NCBI RefSeq assembly: GCF_021347895.1
Contig: NC_067132.1
Location: 29,295,757-29,359,756, forward strand
Source of the DNA: Acanthochromis polyacanthus
Taxonomy: Eukaryota; Chordata; Actinopteri; Pomacentridae
DNA: 64,000 nucleotides
Direction: 5' to 3'
The translations under genes were made by a program, and so were the position numbers. Positions 37,492 through 47,210 of this stretch are shown here, piece after piece. A model generated the notes under the pieces. That model was not told the DNA's origin. It saw nothing but the letters and a program-made list of their open reading frames with translations, and made no database searches. Positions within the stretch are counted from its first letter, which is position 1; the number at the start of each line of letters is the position of its first letter.

Positions 37492-38352
37492 ATGAGCAGA
37501 CGTCTCACTACCACTTTCCTCGGCCCCATAACTTTGGGCTCGCGGCCTATGGAAGATTCACCGGTATCGTCCCCGCTGCCCATGGAGATCTGCCTCGATC
37601 CCCCAGCCCCGCAGCCCATGGAGGCCTCCCTCGATCCCCCAGCCCCGCAGCCCATGGAGGCCTCCCTCGATCCCCCAGCCCTCGCAGCCCGCGGAAGTTT
37701 CACCGGAGCTCTCTCTTCGATCATCTCACCACCACCGTCACCTACATCTGACACAGGCTCTACAACTCAGACTCCCGACTCTGATATGACTCTGTCATTG
37801 GAGACCCTCCCTCGGACCCCGCCCAGCACCCCCCTGGTGAGTCATCCGGCTCAACCTCCATCTTCCCCGCCAAAGGAGGCTGACAAGGGAGATGAGGCTG
37901 ATGGGTGGTTGTCGAAGGCCTTCGTCAGCGTGGTGAGAACAGCCATACTTTATCTCCTCGATAAAGTTCTGGAAACATACAGACAGGATTGCTACGGATG
38001 CCAGACCGACCATCCTAGCCAGAAAGAGCACCCATGCCTGGAAACAATTACCTCTCATTTCTTGGAGGACAATTTCTACGCCATCACGGGCAAGATCTAC
38101 ACCCCCAACTTTATCCCAGCCATCCAACACCTCTTAGAACTGCATAACTTCCCCACGGAGGAGAAACGCGTCAGAACCGTTGCTGGAACTGTTTTGTTTG
38201 ACCTGAGATCAGAGCCGTACATCCAGCAGACCATCGACGATATGTACTGCGACCTGATGAAAAACCACAACACCGTCAAATTGGCAGACCTTGCAACGGT
38301 GGCCTACATATGGAAGGACCCCGCAACGCCCTGTAGATACATGAAGTTTTAA
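37492..38352 (+). CDS. Palindrome ORF2, left copy (286 aa, Pro-rich N-terminus, Cys/His box)
   Basis: The first ATG after the TATA box, preceded by an A-run. Residues 1-135 are Pro/Ser/Thr-rich and probably disordered; they include a 12-residue tandem repeat around DPPAPQPMEASL. Residues 139-286 look helical and hold a candidate zinc box C167-x2-C170-x3-H174-x5-H180-x-C182 (with HPSQ inside), followed by NFIPAIQHLLELHNF. This layout would suit a regulatory or DNA-handling protein, but I do not recognise the family and assign no function. ORF3 follows after 4 nt on the same strand, as in compact viral genomes. The mirror copy is at 41041-40181. Confidence 0.65.
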   Translation: MSRRLTTTFLGPITLGSRPMEDSPVSSPLPMEICLDPPAPQPMEASLDPPAPQPMEASLDPPALAARGSFTGALSSIISPPPSPTSDTGSTTQTPDSDMTLSLETLPRTPPSTPLVSHPAQPPSSPPKEADKGDEADGWLSKAFVSVVRTAILYLLDKVLETYRQDCYGCQTDHPSQKEHPCLETITSHFLEDNFYAITGKIYTPNFIPAIQHLLELHNFPTEEKRVRTVAGTVLFDLRSEPYIQQTIDDMYCDLMKNHNTVKLADLATVAYIWKDPATPCRYMKF

Positions 38353-38356
38353 AGTG

Positions 38357-38827
38357 ATGGGGAATAACGAGGCTAAAGTCGTGACAGAGGTGGAGAGACA
38401 CACGACCGTGTCTCATCTCATAGAACTCTTGAGTCAAATGATTTACAACAGAGTTTCAACCGGTAGAAAACCAAACACATTTAGGGTTAGAGCAACAGAC
38501 GTTGAGAAACTGGAAAAAATGATGGAAGCGGTTAGAACTCGCTCTTTTTCTCCACCTTGGAGCGAGATCGTATGTCGTGCCGTGTCCGTCAGCAGTCCTG
38601 ATTTGTCGGCTGCCTTTAGAGACATTTTACAAGAACTGGTGAAGGATGTTCTCAAACCCTGGCACCTGACTGCTTTTTATACCCTGTTTGTCGATGTCAT
38701 TTGTGAGCTTCTGCAAAACAACCACCCTGTAAACATCCAAGTCGAACTGAGAAAATTACATTATAGTATCAACCAAGCAGCAGATTATTCTGTCTTAGCT
38801 CAGACTTTAGATATGATAAAAAGTTAA
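38357..38827 (+). CDS. Palindrome ORF3, left copy (156 aa, possibly Bcl-2-like)
   Basis: Start taken at the ATG at 38357, four bases after the ORF2 stop (an in-frame GTG precedes it). The product is predicted to be almost entirely alpha-helical, without a signal peptide. Residues about 87-118 (F-x2-I-x2-EL-x2-D followed by W-x3-AF and a hydrophobic run) resemble the BH1 segment of Bcl-2 proteins, though the usual Asn-Trp-Gly-Arg core is not present and no BH2 or C-terminal anchor is clear. Anti-apoptotic Bcl-2 homologues are known in several DNA viruses, so the idea fits, but the resemblance is weak. It could equally be an unrelated helical protein. It is the last gene before the central AT-rich spacer. 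Confidence 0.6.
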   Translation: MGNNEAKVVTEVERHTTVSHLIELLSQMIYNRVSTGRKPNTFRVRATDVEKLEKMMEAVRTRSFSPPWSEIVCRAVSVSSPDLSAAFRDILQELVKDVLKPWHLTAFYTLFVDVICELLQNNHPVNIQVELRKLHYSINQAADYSVLAQTLDMIKS

Positions 38828-39705
38828 TTGTAAGTTTTGTGTTTCAAGAATTATTTTTCTGTCAACAATTTTTTATTCTGTTGTTCAAAAACAGTTAGTT
38901 GTAAATTTTGCATGTTAATTTTTTCTGTACTGTTTTATTAAAAATGTTAGTTGTAAGTTTTGCATGTTAATTTTTATTCTGTGCTGTTGTTGTTTTTTAA
39001 AACAAGTTAGTTGTAAGTTTTGTGTTTCAAGAATTATTTTTCTGTCAACAATTTTCTGTTGTTTAAAAAAGTTTAAGTTTTGCATGTTAACAATTTTTTC
39101 TGTTGTTTTTTTAAAGTTAGTTGTAAGTTTTGCGTGTTAACAATTTTCTCTGTATCATTGTTTAAGTTTTTGTGTATCAAGAATTATTTCTGTACCGTCG
39201 TTTTATTTTTAAAAAAAAATGTTGGTTGTAAGTTTTGTATCAAGTTTTTTTATTAATTTTTTCATTAAACAACAGCACAGAAAAAATCTTGATACAAAAC
39301 TTACAACCAACATTTTTTTTTAAAAATAAAACGACGGTACAGAAATAATTCTTGATACACAAAAACTTAAACAATGATACAGAGAAAATTGTTAACACGC
39401 AAAACTTACAACTAACTTTAAAAAAACAACAGAAAAAATTGTTAACATGCAAAACTTAAACTTTTTTAAACAACAGAAAATTGTTGACAGAAAAATAATT
39501 CTTGAAACACAAAACTTACAACTAACTTGTTTTAAAAAACAACAACAGCACAGAATAAAAATTAACATGCAAAACTTACAACTAACATTTTTAATAAAAC
39601 AGTACAGAAAAAAATTAACATGCAAAATTTACAACTAACTGTTTTTGAACAACAGAATAAAAAATTGTTGACAGAAAAATAATTCTTGAAACACAAAACT
39701 TACAA
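38828..39705. repeat. Central AT-rich spacer with degenerate repeats and loop
   Basis: Each half consists of imperfect copies of about 50-65 bp built on GTTAGTTGTAAGTTTTG and TTTCTGT...AACAATTTT words; the halves are inverted to each other. The unpaired loop is 39245-39287. There are no genes. Transcripts from ORF3 in both arms would converge here, and T-rich runs could hold poly(A) signals, but none is clear. Confidence 0.75.
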
Positions 39706-40176
39706 TTAACTTTTTATCATATCTAAAGTCTGAGCTAAGACAGAATAATCTGCTGCTTGGTTGATACTATAATGTAATTTTCTCAGTTCGACTTGGATGT
39801 TTACAGGGTGGTTGTTTTGCAGAAGCTCACAAATGACATCGACAAACAGGGTATAAAAAGCAGTCAGGTGCCAGGGTTTGAGAACATCCTTCACCAGTTC
39901 TTGTAAAATGTCTCTAAAGGCAGCCGACAAATCAGGACTGCTGACGGACACGGCACGACATACGATCTCGCTCCAAGGTGGAGAAAAAGAGCGAGTTCTA
40001 ACCGCTTCCATCATTTTTTCCAGTTTCTCAACGTCTGTTGCTCTAACCCTAAATGTGTTTGGTTTTCTACCGGTTGAAACTCTGTTGTAAATCATTTGAC
40101 TCAAGAGTTCTATGAGATGAGACACGGTCGTGTGTCTCTCCACCTCTGTCACGACTTTAGCCTCGTTATTCCCCAT
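39706..40176 (-). CDS. Palindrome ORF3, right copy (156 aa)
   Basis: Mirror of 38357-38827, same frame length and same predicted product. It converges with the left copy across the central spacer. The same cautions about the Bcl-2-like reading apply. Confidence 0.6.
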   Translation of the reverse strand: MGNNEAKVVTEVERHTTVSHLIELLSQMIYNRVSTGRKPNTFRVRATDVEKLEKMMEAVRTRSFSPPWSEIVCRAVSVSSPDLSAAFRDILQELVKDVLKPWHLTAFYTLFVDVICELLQNNHPVNIQVELRKLHYSINQAADYSVLAQTLDMIKS

Positions 40177-40180
40177 CACT

Positions 40181-41041
40181 TTAAAACTTCATGTATCTAC
40201 AGGGCGTTGCGGGGTCCTTCCATATGTAGGCCACCGTTGCAAGGTCTGCCAATTTGACGGTGTTGTGGTTTTTCATCAGGTCGCAGTACATATCGTCGAT
40301 GGTCTGCTGGATGTACGGCTCTGATCTCAGGTCAAACAAAACAGTTCCAGCAACGGTTCTGACGCGTTTCTCCTCCGTGGGGAAGTTATGCAGTTCTAAG
40401 AGGTGTTGGATGGCTGGGATAAAGTTGGGGGTGTAGATCTTGCCCGTGATGGCGTAGAAATTGTCCTCCAAGAAATGAGAGGTAATTGTTTCCAGGCATG
40501 GGTGCTCTTTCTGGCTAGGATGGTCGGTCTGGCATCCGTAGCAATCCTGTCTGTATGTTTCCAGAACTTTATCGAGGAGATAAAGTATGGCTGTTCTCAC
40601 CACGCTGACGAAGGCCTTCGACAACCACCCATCAGCCTCATCTCCCTTGTCAGCCTCCTTTGGCGGGGAAGATGGAGGTTGAGCCGGATGACTCACCAGG
40701 GGGGTGCTGGGCGGGGTCCGAGGGAGGGTCTCCAATGACAGAGTCATATCAGAGTCGGGAGTCTGAGTTGTAGAGCCTGTGTCAGATGTAGGTGACGGTG
40801 GTGGTGAGATGATCGAAGAGAGAGCTCCGGTGAAACTTCCGCGGGCTGCGAGGGCTGGGGGATCGAGGGAGGCCTCCATGGGCTGCGGGGCTGGGGGATC
40901 GAGGGAGGCCTCCATGGGCTGCGGGGCTGGGGGATCGAGGCAGATCTCCATGGGCAGCGGGGACGATACCGGTGAATCTTCCATAGGCCGCGAGCCCAAA
41001 GTTATGGGGCCGAGGAAAGTGGTAGTGAGACGTCTGCTCAT
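40181..41041 (-). CDS. Palindrome ORF2, right copy (286 aa)
   Basis: Mirror of 37492-38352 with the same Pro-rich repeats and C-x2-C-x3-H-x5-H-x-C box. The A-run just before its start codon is one base shorter than in the left arm and does not affect the frame. Confidence 0.65.
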   Translation of the reverse strand: MSRRLTTTFLGPITLGSRPMEDSPVSSPLPMEICLDPPAPQPMEASLDPPAPQPMEASLDPPALAARGSFTGALSSIISPPPSPTSDTGSTTQTPDSDMTLSLETLPRTPPSTPLVSHPAQPPSSPPKEADKGDEADGWLSKAFVSVVRTAILYLLDKVLETYRQDCYGCQTDHPSQKEHPCLETITSHFLEDNFYAITGKIYTPNFIPAIQHLLELHNFPTEEKRVRTVAGTVLFDLRSEPYIQQTIDDMYCDLMKNHNTVKLADLATVAYIWKDPATPCRYMKF

Positions 41042-41117
41042 TTTTTTTCTCTTTAATGGCGGGTTTCACCTGGGAATGTAGTGGCCAGTCTGGTTTCGGA
41101 TGCAAATTTCTCTCTCT

Positions 41118-41125
41118 CTTTTATA
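41118..41125 (-). promoter_or_regulatory. TATA box upstream of ORF2/ORF3, right arm
   Basis: Complement of TATAAAAG, mirror of 37407-37414. Confidence 0.55.
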
Positions 41126-41149
41126 ACGAGCCTTCAAGTAAGGCGTGGT

Positions 41150-41845
41150 CTAGCACATTGTGTGAGCTCTTTTCGTCATCAGAGTATCCTTCCAATCACG
41201 ACAACTGTGAAAGAGTGAATTAATTTTATCCCTCATCTCACTTGTCTTCACATTCCAAGCCGTCATTGGTAGAACTAGCACGGTGTGGTAAACTCCACAC
41301 CCTGAGCTGAAAGTTTCCAGGACAAAATTGTCCTTTTCCTTATTCTTCTGGCACTCGCTAGGAGAAAGAAAACCACCGCTTCCAGTGTAACGGGCGCGAT
41401 AGTAAGTACGGCAGGGACCCGAAGTTTTTGCCAACCAAATTGCAGAAAACTCATCGGAGCAAGGCCCAACACCGCACACTCGCTTTTCCACAGGAGAGGG
41501 TACTCCATGCGGGTAACTCATAGGGTTAGTCAGCTGTAACACCGCCCAGTCGGTGGAAGACAGCGTAACCTGCAACATCGCACCCCCCAATGCTTCACCT
41601 TCATCCCGCTGATACAAACACAATTCCCCCGTCTCATACTTGAACACATAACCCCAGCTACCGCGACCTCCATAAGGCTCCAAAGACCACTCTTCGTGTA
41701 AAGACTCAGATGGTGGCTTCTGAGTCCGCCGCACATACACCGCAGTCTTCGTTGGACGATCAGGGGTAGCCTTAGAGTTTTGCAAAATAGTCACAACCGT
41801 CTCGCTGATCATCGATGCTCCGTCGGGACTCTTTTTCGCAAACAT
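41150..41845 (-). CDS. Palindrome ORF1, right copy (231 aa)
   Basis: Mirror of 36687-37382 with the same length and cysteine pattern. It is preceded on the minus strand by the mirrored CTA run and tandem array. Confidence 0.6.
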   Translation of the reverse strand: MFAKKSPDGASMISETVVTILQNSKATPDRPTKTAVYVRRTQKPPSESLHEEWSLEPYGGRGSWGYVFKYETGELCLYQRDEGEALGGAMLQVTLSSTDWAVLQLTNPMSYPHGVPSPVEKRVCGVGPCSDEFSAIWLAKTSGPCRTYYRARYTGSGGFLSPSECQKNKEKDNFVLETFSSGCGVYHTVLVLPMTAWNVKTSEMRDKINSLFHSCRDWKDTLMTKRAHTMC

Positions 41846-41943
41846 GTTGGTGAGTGCACCTTCAACTAGTAATAGTAGTAGTAATAGTAGTAGTAGTAGT
41901 AGTAGTTTCTTTCTTAATTTATGCAAATTTATGATGATGTCAT

Positions 41944-42300
41944 TGCTTGCTTAATTTATGCTGACCTCATTGCTCGCTTAATTTATGCTGACCTCATTGC
42001 TCGCTTAATTTATGCTGACCTCATTGCTCGCTTAATTTATGCTAATTTATGCTGACCTCATTGCTTGCTTAATTTATGCTGACCTCATTGCTTGCTTAAT
42101 TTATGCTAATTTATGCTGACCTCATTGCTTGCTTAATTTATGCTAATTTATGCTGACCTCATTGCTCGCTTAATTTATGCTAATTTATGCTGACCTCATT
42201 GCTTGCTTAATTTATGCTGACCTCATTGCTTGCTTAATTTATGCTAATTTATGCTGACCTCATTGCTTGCTTAATTTATGCTAATTTATGCTGACCTCAT
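41944..42300 (-). repeat. Tandem array of 37- and 27-bp units, right arm
   Basis: Eleven units in the same order as the left array, plus one additional short (27-bp, G variant) unit at the inner end. This single unit accounts exactly for the 27-bp shift of the symmetry axis between the ORFs and the outer ends. Confidence 0.92.
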
Positions 42301-42371
42301 GTTTCCTTTTGTTCGCCCAGTGAACAAAAGATCCATCAAATTTTGACACATTGTGGTTAGATCCTCTCTCT

Positions 42372-42377
42372 TTGGTG
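42372..42377. repeat. Right target-site duplication TTGGTG
   Basis: Pairs with 36182-36187. After it the flank continues AAAAGCCAGAAAT exactly as in the empty site after 63525. Confidence 0.9.
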
Positions 42378-43194
42378 AAAAGCCAGAAATCTCTGATTAT
42401 ATTATTATTAAACTCACTGATGCATTAACGTGTTCATCATTTATTATGTGGAACAACTTCTACCACCTTTAAACAATGTTGGAAAGTCTGAAACTTATAA
42501 CCTTCACAGCACATTAAATGTCAGAAATGATTAATTTAAAAACACTAATTGAAGCACAGATATTCAGGTCAGCATCAGTTTATGACAAACAACCACAAAG
42601 ATGTCACTTGATGTGGAACTCTGAGGTTAACAACAGTTTTTATAAAAAGCAGACACCACCTCCTCTGAACTCAGCAGAGTTGAACTTTCTTATTTTTTCA
42701 CTTCATTCCAAACGTGTTGCAGCACGACTGAGCTATTAGACCTCCTCCTTATTGGCAATGAACAAATCCAGTTTCTACCTTCAGGGTCTGAATTACACCA
42801 CCTCAGGCAGTCACAGGAAACATGAATAACGATTTTACACCACAAATTTCCTGCCTGCAGCTGATTGGACACCACCTCAGGCAGCCACAGGAAACATCAA
42901 TAACGATTTTACACCACAAATTTCCTGCCTGCAGCTGATTGGACGAGTGTTTGACCTGGAGGCGGCCTGCTGGATGTTTAACCAACAGTCTGTTTGGAGA
43001 ATCAGACTTCATTTCAGATCATTTACGCTTTGATTTAAAGTTTTTCTCCAGTTTTCAGAGAGAGAACTGAAGCATTTTGCAGCAGGATCCAGGCAGAAAA
43101 GTTTCCACCTGCTGAACATCTTCCTTCATGGCAGGAATCAGAAACTCAGACTTTTCTATCCACATCTGTTTTCCAACATTAACCGTGCAGGAAT
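42378..43194. other. Continuation of the gene 5 3' flank and 5' flank of gene 6
   Basis: Matches 63526-64000 up to the window end. At about 42800-42945 a segment of about 71 bp (CCTCAGGCAG...CTGATTGGAC) is tandemly repeated. The last 200 bp must include the gene 6 promoter. Confidence 0.55.
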
Positions 43195-46100
43195 ATGAGC
43201 AGCGTGAAGAGCTGTGTGTTTTTTGTCATGTTTCTGTGGAAGCTGACTGTTTCCAGAGGAGGTGAGTGACCAGAATTATACAAACTTTGATCACTTGAAA
43301 CTCTCCTTTCATTTCACTGAAAGATTTTTTTCCACTTGATTTTGGAAGCAGCAGTTCATGATAAACTTTTCTTTTAACGTAACTTATTTTGGACACAAAC
43401 TGAAATGTTAAAAGAAGAAACCATTTAAAAAGTGTAATCTGTGACTGGGACACTGATAGAAAAACTCAGGAGTTGATAAAACTTCTGTTTTACATCAGCA
43501 GGAACGTGTTCAGCTTCATAAATCTGATTAATCCTCCACACAGAGACAGGATCCGTCACATCTGAGAGCAGAAAACCTTCTGGGTCTCAAATCACCAAAT
43601 CTTTAGACATTTTTTACTCAATCATCTGGTTTTCCTGAAATGTTTGGAGAAAATAAAATAGATATTTGTAAAGGCATTGGTCTATTTTTGTTTCATAAAC
43701 TAAATACTTTCAGAAATATATACATTTCTAAATGCCTGTAGACTCACGTCCAGCATGTTTGTTTTTTCACAAATTGTGCAACGACAATTTATCAGGACAA
43801 GTCTGAACTTTTCGGTTATTTCTCACCGTGACATTCATTCACATCCTGCAACACCTGTTCAAACAGGCTCTATTCATGGCTGAGTTGAAAAGGACAATAA
43901 ACAAAAAACGAATAATGCACAAGTTAGTAGTGATGTTTTCATCACATTCAGACGGTTAGATCAGACCGTTACTGACTGAGCAGGTATGTCAAGTTTTACA
44001 GCAAAAACAAAAGTACTGGACACCCAGAAAGCTGAACTGGCTGAGCAGTGACCCACCAACAGGAGCTGTAGATGCAGCAGCCTGGCCTTCATTCCATCTC
44101 ACAGCCGTTTGCAGCAGGTCTTCCCTCATTCTTCTCTTTATTTAATGTCTAAGCTGTCTAATATAGACAACAAAACCCAAGAAAATCACTTAAAGAAAAC
44201 TGAGGTACTGCTAGACAATCTGATCAAAGTAGAACAGAGGTCTGGAGGAAAATAAGAAAATAGTTTTTGAATACAGGCGTATAGCTTCGTTTTCTGTCAC
44301 ATTTTCACCTCAGTGCGTTGCTCTGTCACTGATCAGGAGAGATGCTTGAAGGTCAACTGTCCTGAAGTTCCTATAAATGTACAAATACTCACACTTTAAG
44401 TCCAGCTGTGACTTTGGTCTTGTTCATTCTCAGTTTAACACAAAGCAAGAGAATCATTTTCATCGAATCAAACAGTTTCCAGAATGATTAAGAGAATAAA
44501 TTCACCACAAAAGTGTGAAAGACATCATTAAATGTTGTCATATTATTAGTTGACTTCCAGCATTTTTTCATGTTTCAACTCAGCCACAATCAGAGAACAT
44601 TTGATCCACTTGTCCAATACTGCAGATACTGAATCAACAACATGATGACATGACAATTCACAGTTTTATCTTAAATACTTCCTACATCAAATATAGAATT
44701 AAATTTCAATATTTGAAAAACTTGTCCTGAAAGTGGGTTGGCAGGCAATTTATAAAATCAACAAGATTATTGGAAAGTATTTCTTATATGGAGCAAAAAT
44801 TTTACAGCTATCTTTATAAATATCTACATTTTATGATGTAAAAAATTAAGAACGCTGCTCAACAATTAAATCTAAGTGTGTTTCTGATGCAGGTCTGAGT
44901 CTCTCACTAACATGGTCTTTACCTGATGTTGCAGATACTGAGGTGTCCTGTGTTTGTATGGAGAGATGCATCTTACCGTGCAGCTTCCAGGTCGATACTC
45001 AAGTCATCATCCACTGGATTCATTTGACGACAGGACATGTTGTTCACATGTACTACGACAAACAAGACCAGCTCGGATATCAGCACCAGATCTTCAGAAA
45101 CAGGACGTCACTGTTCAAGGACCAGATCTCCAGAGGAAACGCCTCACTGCAGCTGACAGGAGTGAAGGTTCAGGATGAAGGAAGATACCAGTGTTTTATC
45201 AGCACCATCATTAAAGATCAAGATTCAATCATTAACCTAAACATTTACGGTATGAGCTGCACACTGTAAGACAGAAAGCCACTGCAATCTTTCTTTAAAA
45301 AAAAAACCTATCAAATGTATTGGTGAATGAACATCAAAGATCTTTTTTTCTCCTCTTTTCCAGCTCCAGTCCATGAAGTGAACATCCAGCAGGTAGAAAA
45401 CAGGATGAGCTGCAGCTCAGAGGGGATCTACCCTCAACCTGAGCTCACCTGGTCCACCACACCTCCATCCAACATCAACCTCCACAACACAACCACAGTC
45501 CAGCAGAATGAAGAGCAGCTTTACAGCATCAGTAGTTCTCTGATCCTCTCACACAGTCATACTGATCTGGTCTACAGCTGCACCGTCAAAACCCGCAGAA
45601 ACAGCTGGACGACCACCGTGAGGCATCAGAGTGAGTAATGAATCTAATCTATGAAATAAACTCAGAAATCAGGTTCATGAAGATGCCCCTTTAAAAATTG
45701 AAACTGTCCTTCCTGGCAGCATTCACACAAAAAGACTTTCACTTTTTATGGAGCTCCAAAGGTCACAGCTGTTAGATGTTTTCTAAAACAGAAACACATT
45801 TTGGCAAGATACACGAGGAATTGGAAATTAAGAATATAATAATAATTCAACATGAAAAGTAACACTTTGTTTCTGTGATTTTACCAGTAATTATATGAAC
45901 TTTGCATAACAGGGAAACACTGTGCAGAATTAATGGCTAATTATTGGATTAACTGGGAGTCAGGAGGAGTCAGGTACCACTAAGAAGGAGAAAGAAGTCT
46001 TCACACTGAGCTACAAAACTATTAAGGAAATCTTTGGGTCCATCCGTCTTTATACACATCAGATTCCTCCCTGATGATACTGCAGGATGGATAACAATCT

Positions 46101-46737
46101 AAACAACACAACCTACCGCACAAACTGCTAAAAATGTGACTAAACTGTGCTTTTGTTATGTATGATTCCAGCTGTAATGAACTCCAGAGAAACAACAATC
46201 CCATGCACCACTTCAAACTCTGATCTAAGAGGCTTCAGCCTCGTTTGGAGATTCAACCACAATCAGATGATCCTGAACCAGAGCAGCACTGAGATCCCAG
46301 CTACAACCATAACAGAGTGGAAGCAATATGTGAAGGATGTGTCAGAGTCAGGAGACATCACACTGCAGGACTTAACTTCAGAGCAGGAGGGAATGTACAC
46401 CTGTAAACTCAGTAATGCTGAGGAGACCTACGAAACAAGCACCATTCTTAGGATAGAGAACTATAAAGGGAGGACTCAACCAGGTAAGATGAAGTTCCAC
46501 TGAGGAATGTCAGTAATGAAAAGACTGTTTCCACCTAACATTTAGATTTTATCACCTGTGGAAGTTTGGTTTGTAGAAATGAACAGATTCTTCTTTGTTC
46601 CAGATGGTTCAGCTGCAGGAATAGCAGCCGGGGTGGTTGTACCCATTGTGGTTCTAGCATCAGTGGGCCTGGTAGGATTCTGCATATATAAGATGATTAT
46701 AAGATGCCAGGAAAGACCACCGGACAGGAATGCGTAA
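43195..46737 (+). CDS. hhla2-like: HHLA2-like B7-family protein, gene 6 (three Ig domains, most complete)
   Basis: Exons: leader 43195-43261 (MSSVKSCVFFVMFLWKLTVSRG), V-like 44893-45249 (second acceptor 44935), C-like 45364-45630, third Ig 46172-46483, transmembrane 46604 to the read-through stop at 46735-46737. This gives about 378 residues in an unbroken frame. The third domain (C...LVWRFNHNQM...EGMYTCKLSN) is more divergent than in genes 4 and 7. The helix exon (GIAAGVVVPIVVLASVGLVGF) differs from all the others. A good donor at 46734 (GC/gtaagt) suggests further tail exons; a candidate at 47168-47210 would give about 391 residues. The distinct exons 1, 4 and 5 suggest an older lineage that escaped conversion except in the C exon. 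Confidence 0.82.
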
Positions 46738-47167
46738 GTACACCCTTTGTATTAAATACAACATCACTGCTGCACTATAATTCAAGGATATTTATTATTG
46801 TTATTCCATTTCTGCAATGAAACTTTGGTGGCACTTCCAAAAGAAAACAAGAACAGCATAGTATAAAAAACAACAAACAACTGTATAAAACACGTATTAA
46901 ATATATATATATATAAATACACAAGTAAATAGTATTTTAAAGTGTACAGTTTAGTATTGCAATGAGGTGCAACGTCTCAGTATGAACTAAACTTAAAATG
47001 ACGGTTACAGTCACATTTCCTCTTAGGATGTAATTTCATTTTTTAATCTATGACTTTTACACATATAAAGTCTGTGATGCAAGTCCTTCCTCACATTTAC
47101 ATTATTTATTGCTAGTCTTTATTGTCTTCATTGAGAACTTTTCAGAGTTCTTGTTACAAAGTGACAG

Positions 47168-47210
47168 AGAGAATCTAGAAAGGAAGAAGATGAATGTGAA
47201 GAAAACTTAG
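47168..47210 (+). CDS. Candidate last tail exon of gene 6
   Basis: Follows a tgacag acceptor and, in the phase set by the donor at 46734, reads AENLERKKMNVKKT and stops. The assignment depends only on phase and splice dinucleotides. Confidence 0.3.

Larger units (their letters stand above)
36188..39244 (+). repeat. Left arm of the palindrome
   Basis: Inverted complement of 39288-42371. Paired positions sum to 78532 or 78533 through the ORFs and to 78559 at the outer ends. The arms therefore differ by one 27-bp array unit and at least two single-base length changes, one of them in the A-run before ORF2 (nine versus eight A). Confidence 0.9.
36188..42371. mobile_element. Palindromic Maverick/Polinton-like (adintovirus-like) element, 6,184 bp
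   Basis: The element is a giant inverted repeat: arms 36188-39244 and 39288-42371 are near-identical complements around a loop of about 43 nt. Ends read AGAGAGAGG...CCTCTCTCT and are flanked by a 6-bp TTGGTG duplication. The paralogous flank after gene 7 shows the empty site, so both borders are certain. Each arm carries a tandem array, three ORFs in the same order and AT-rich spacer repeats. Maverick/Polinton elements are known for 6-bp duplications and AG-starting inverted repeats, which is why I favour that group. None of their hallmark genes (protein-primed polymerase B, integrase, packaging ATPase, protease) is present, so this would be a non-autonomous snap-back derivative. The ORFs are richer in G and C than the surrounding DNA. 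The group assignment is inference. Confidence 0.7.
39288..42371 (-). repeat. Right arm of the palindrome
   Basis: Mirror of the left arm, with one extra 27-bp unit in its array. All three ORFs are intact here as well. Confidence 0.9.

Noticed and set aside
37795..38130. Antisense frames across the palindrome ORFs
   Set aside because: Shadows of ORF2 and ORF3 in other frames; no promoter or motif supports them.
36188..42371. Teratorn-type piggyBac-herpesvirus element
   Set aside because: No TTAA duplication, no transposase, and no herpesvirus core gene in the element.
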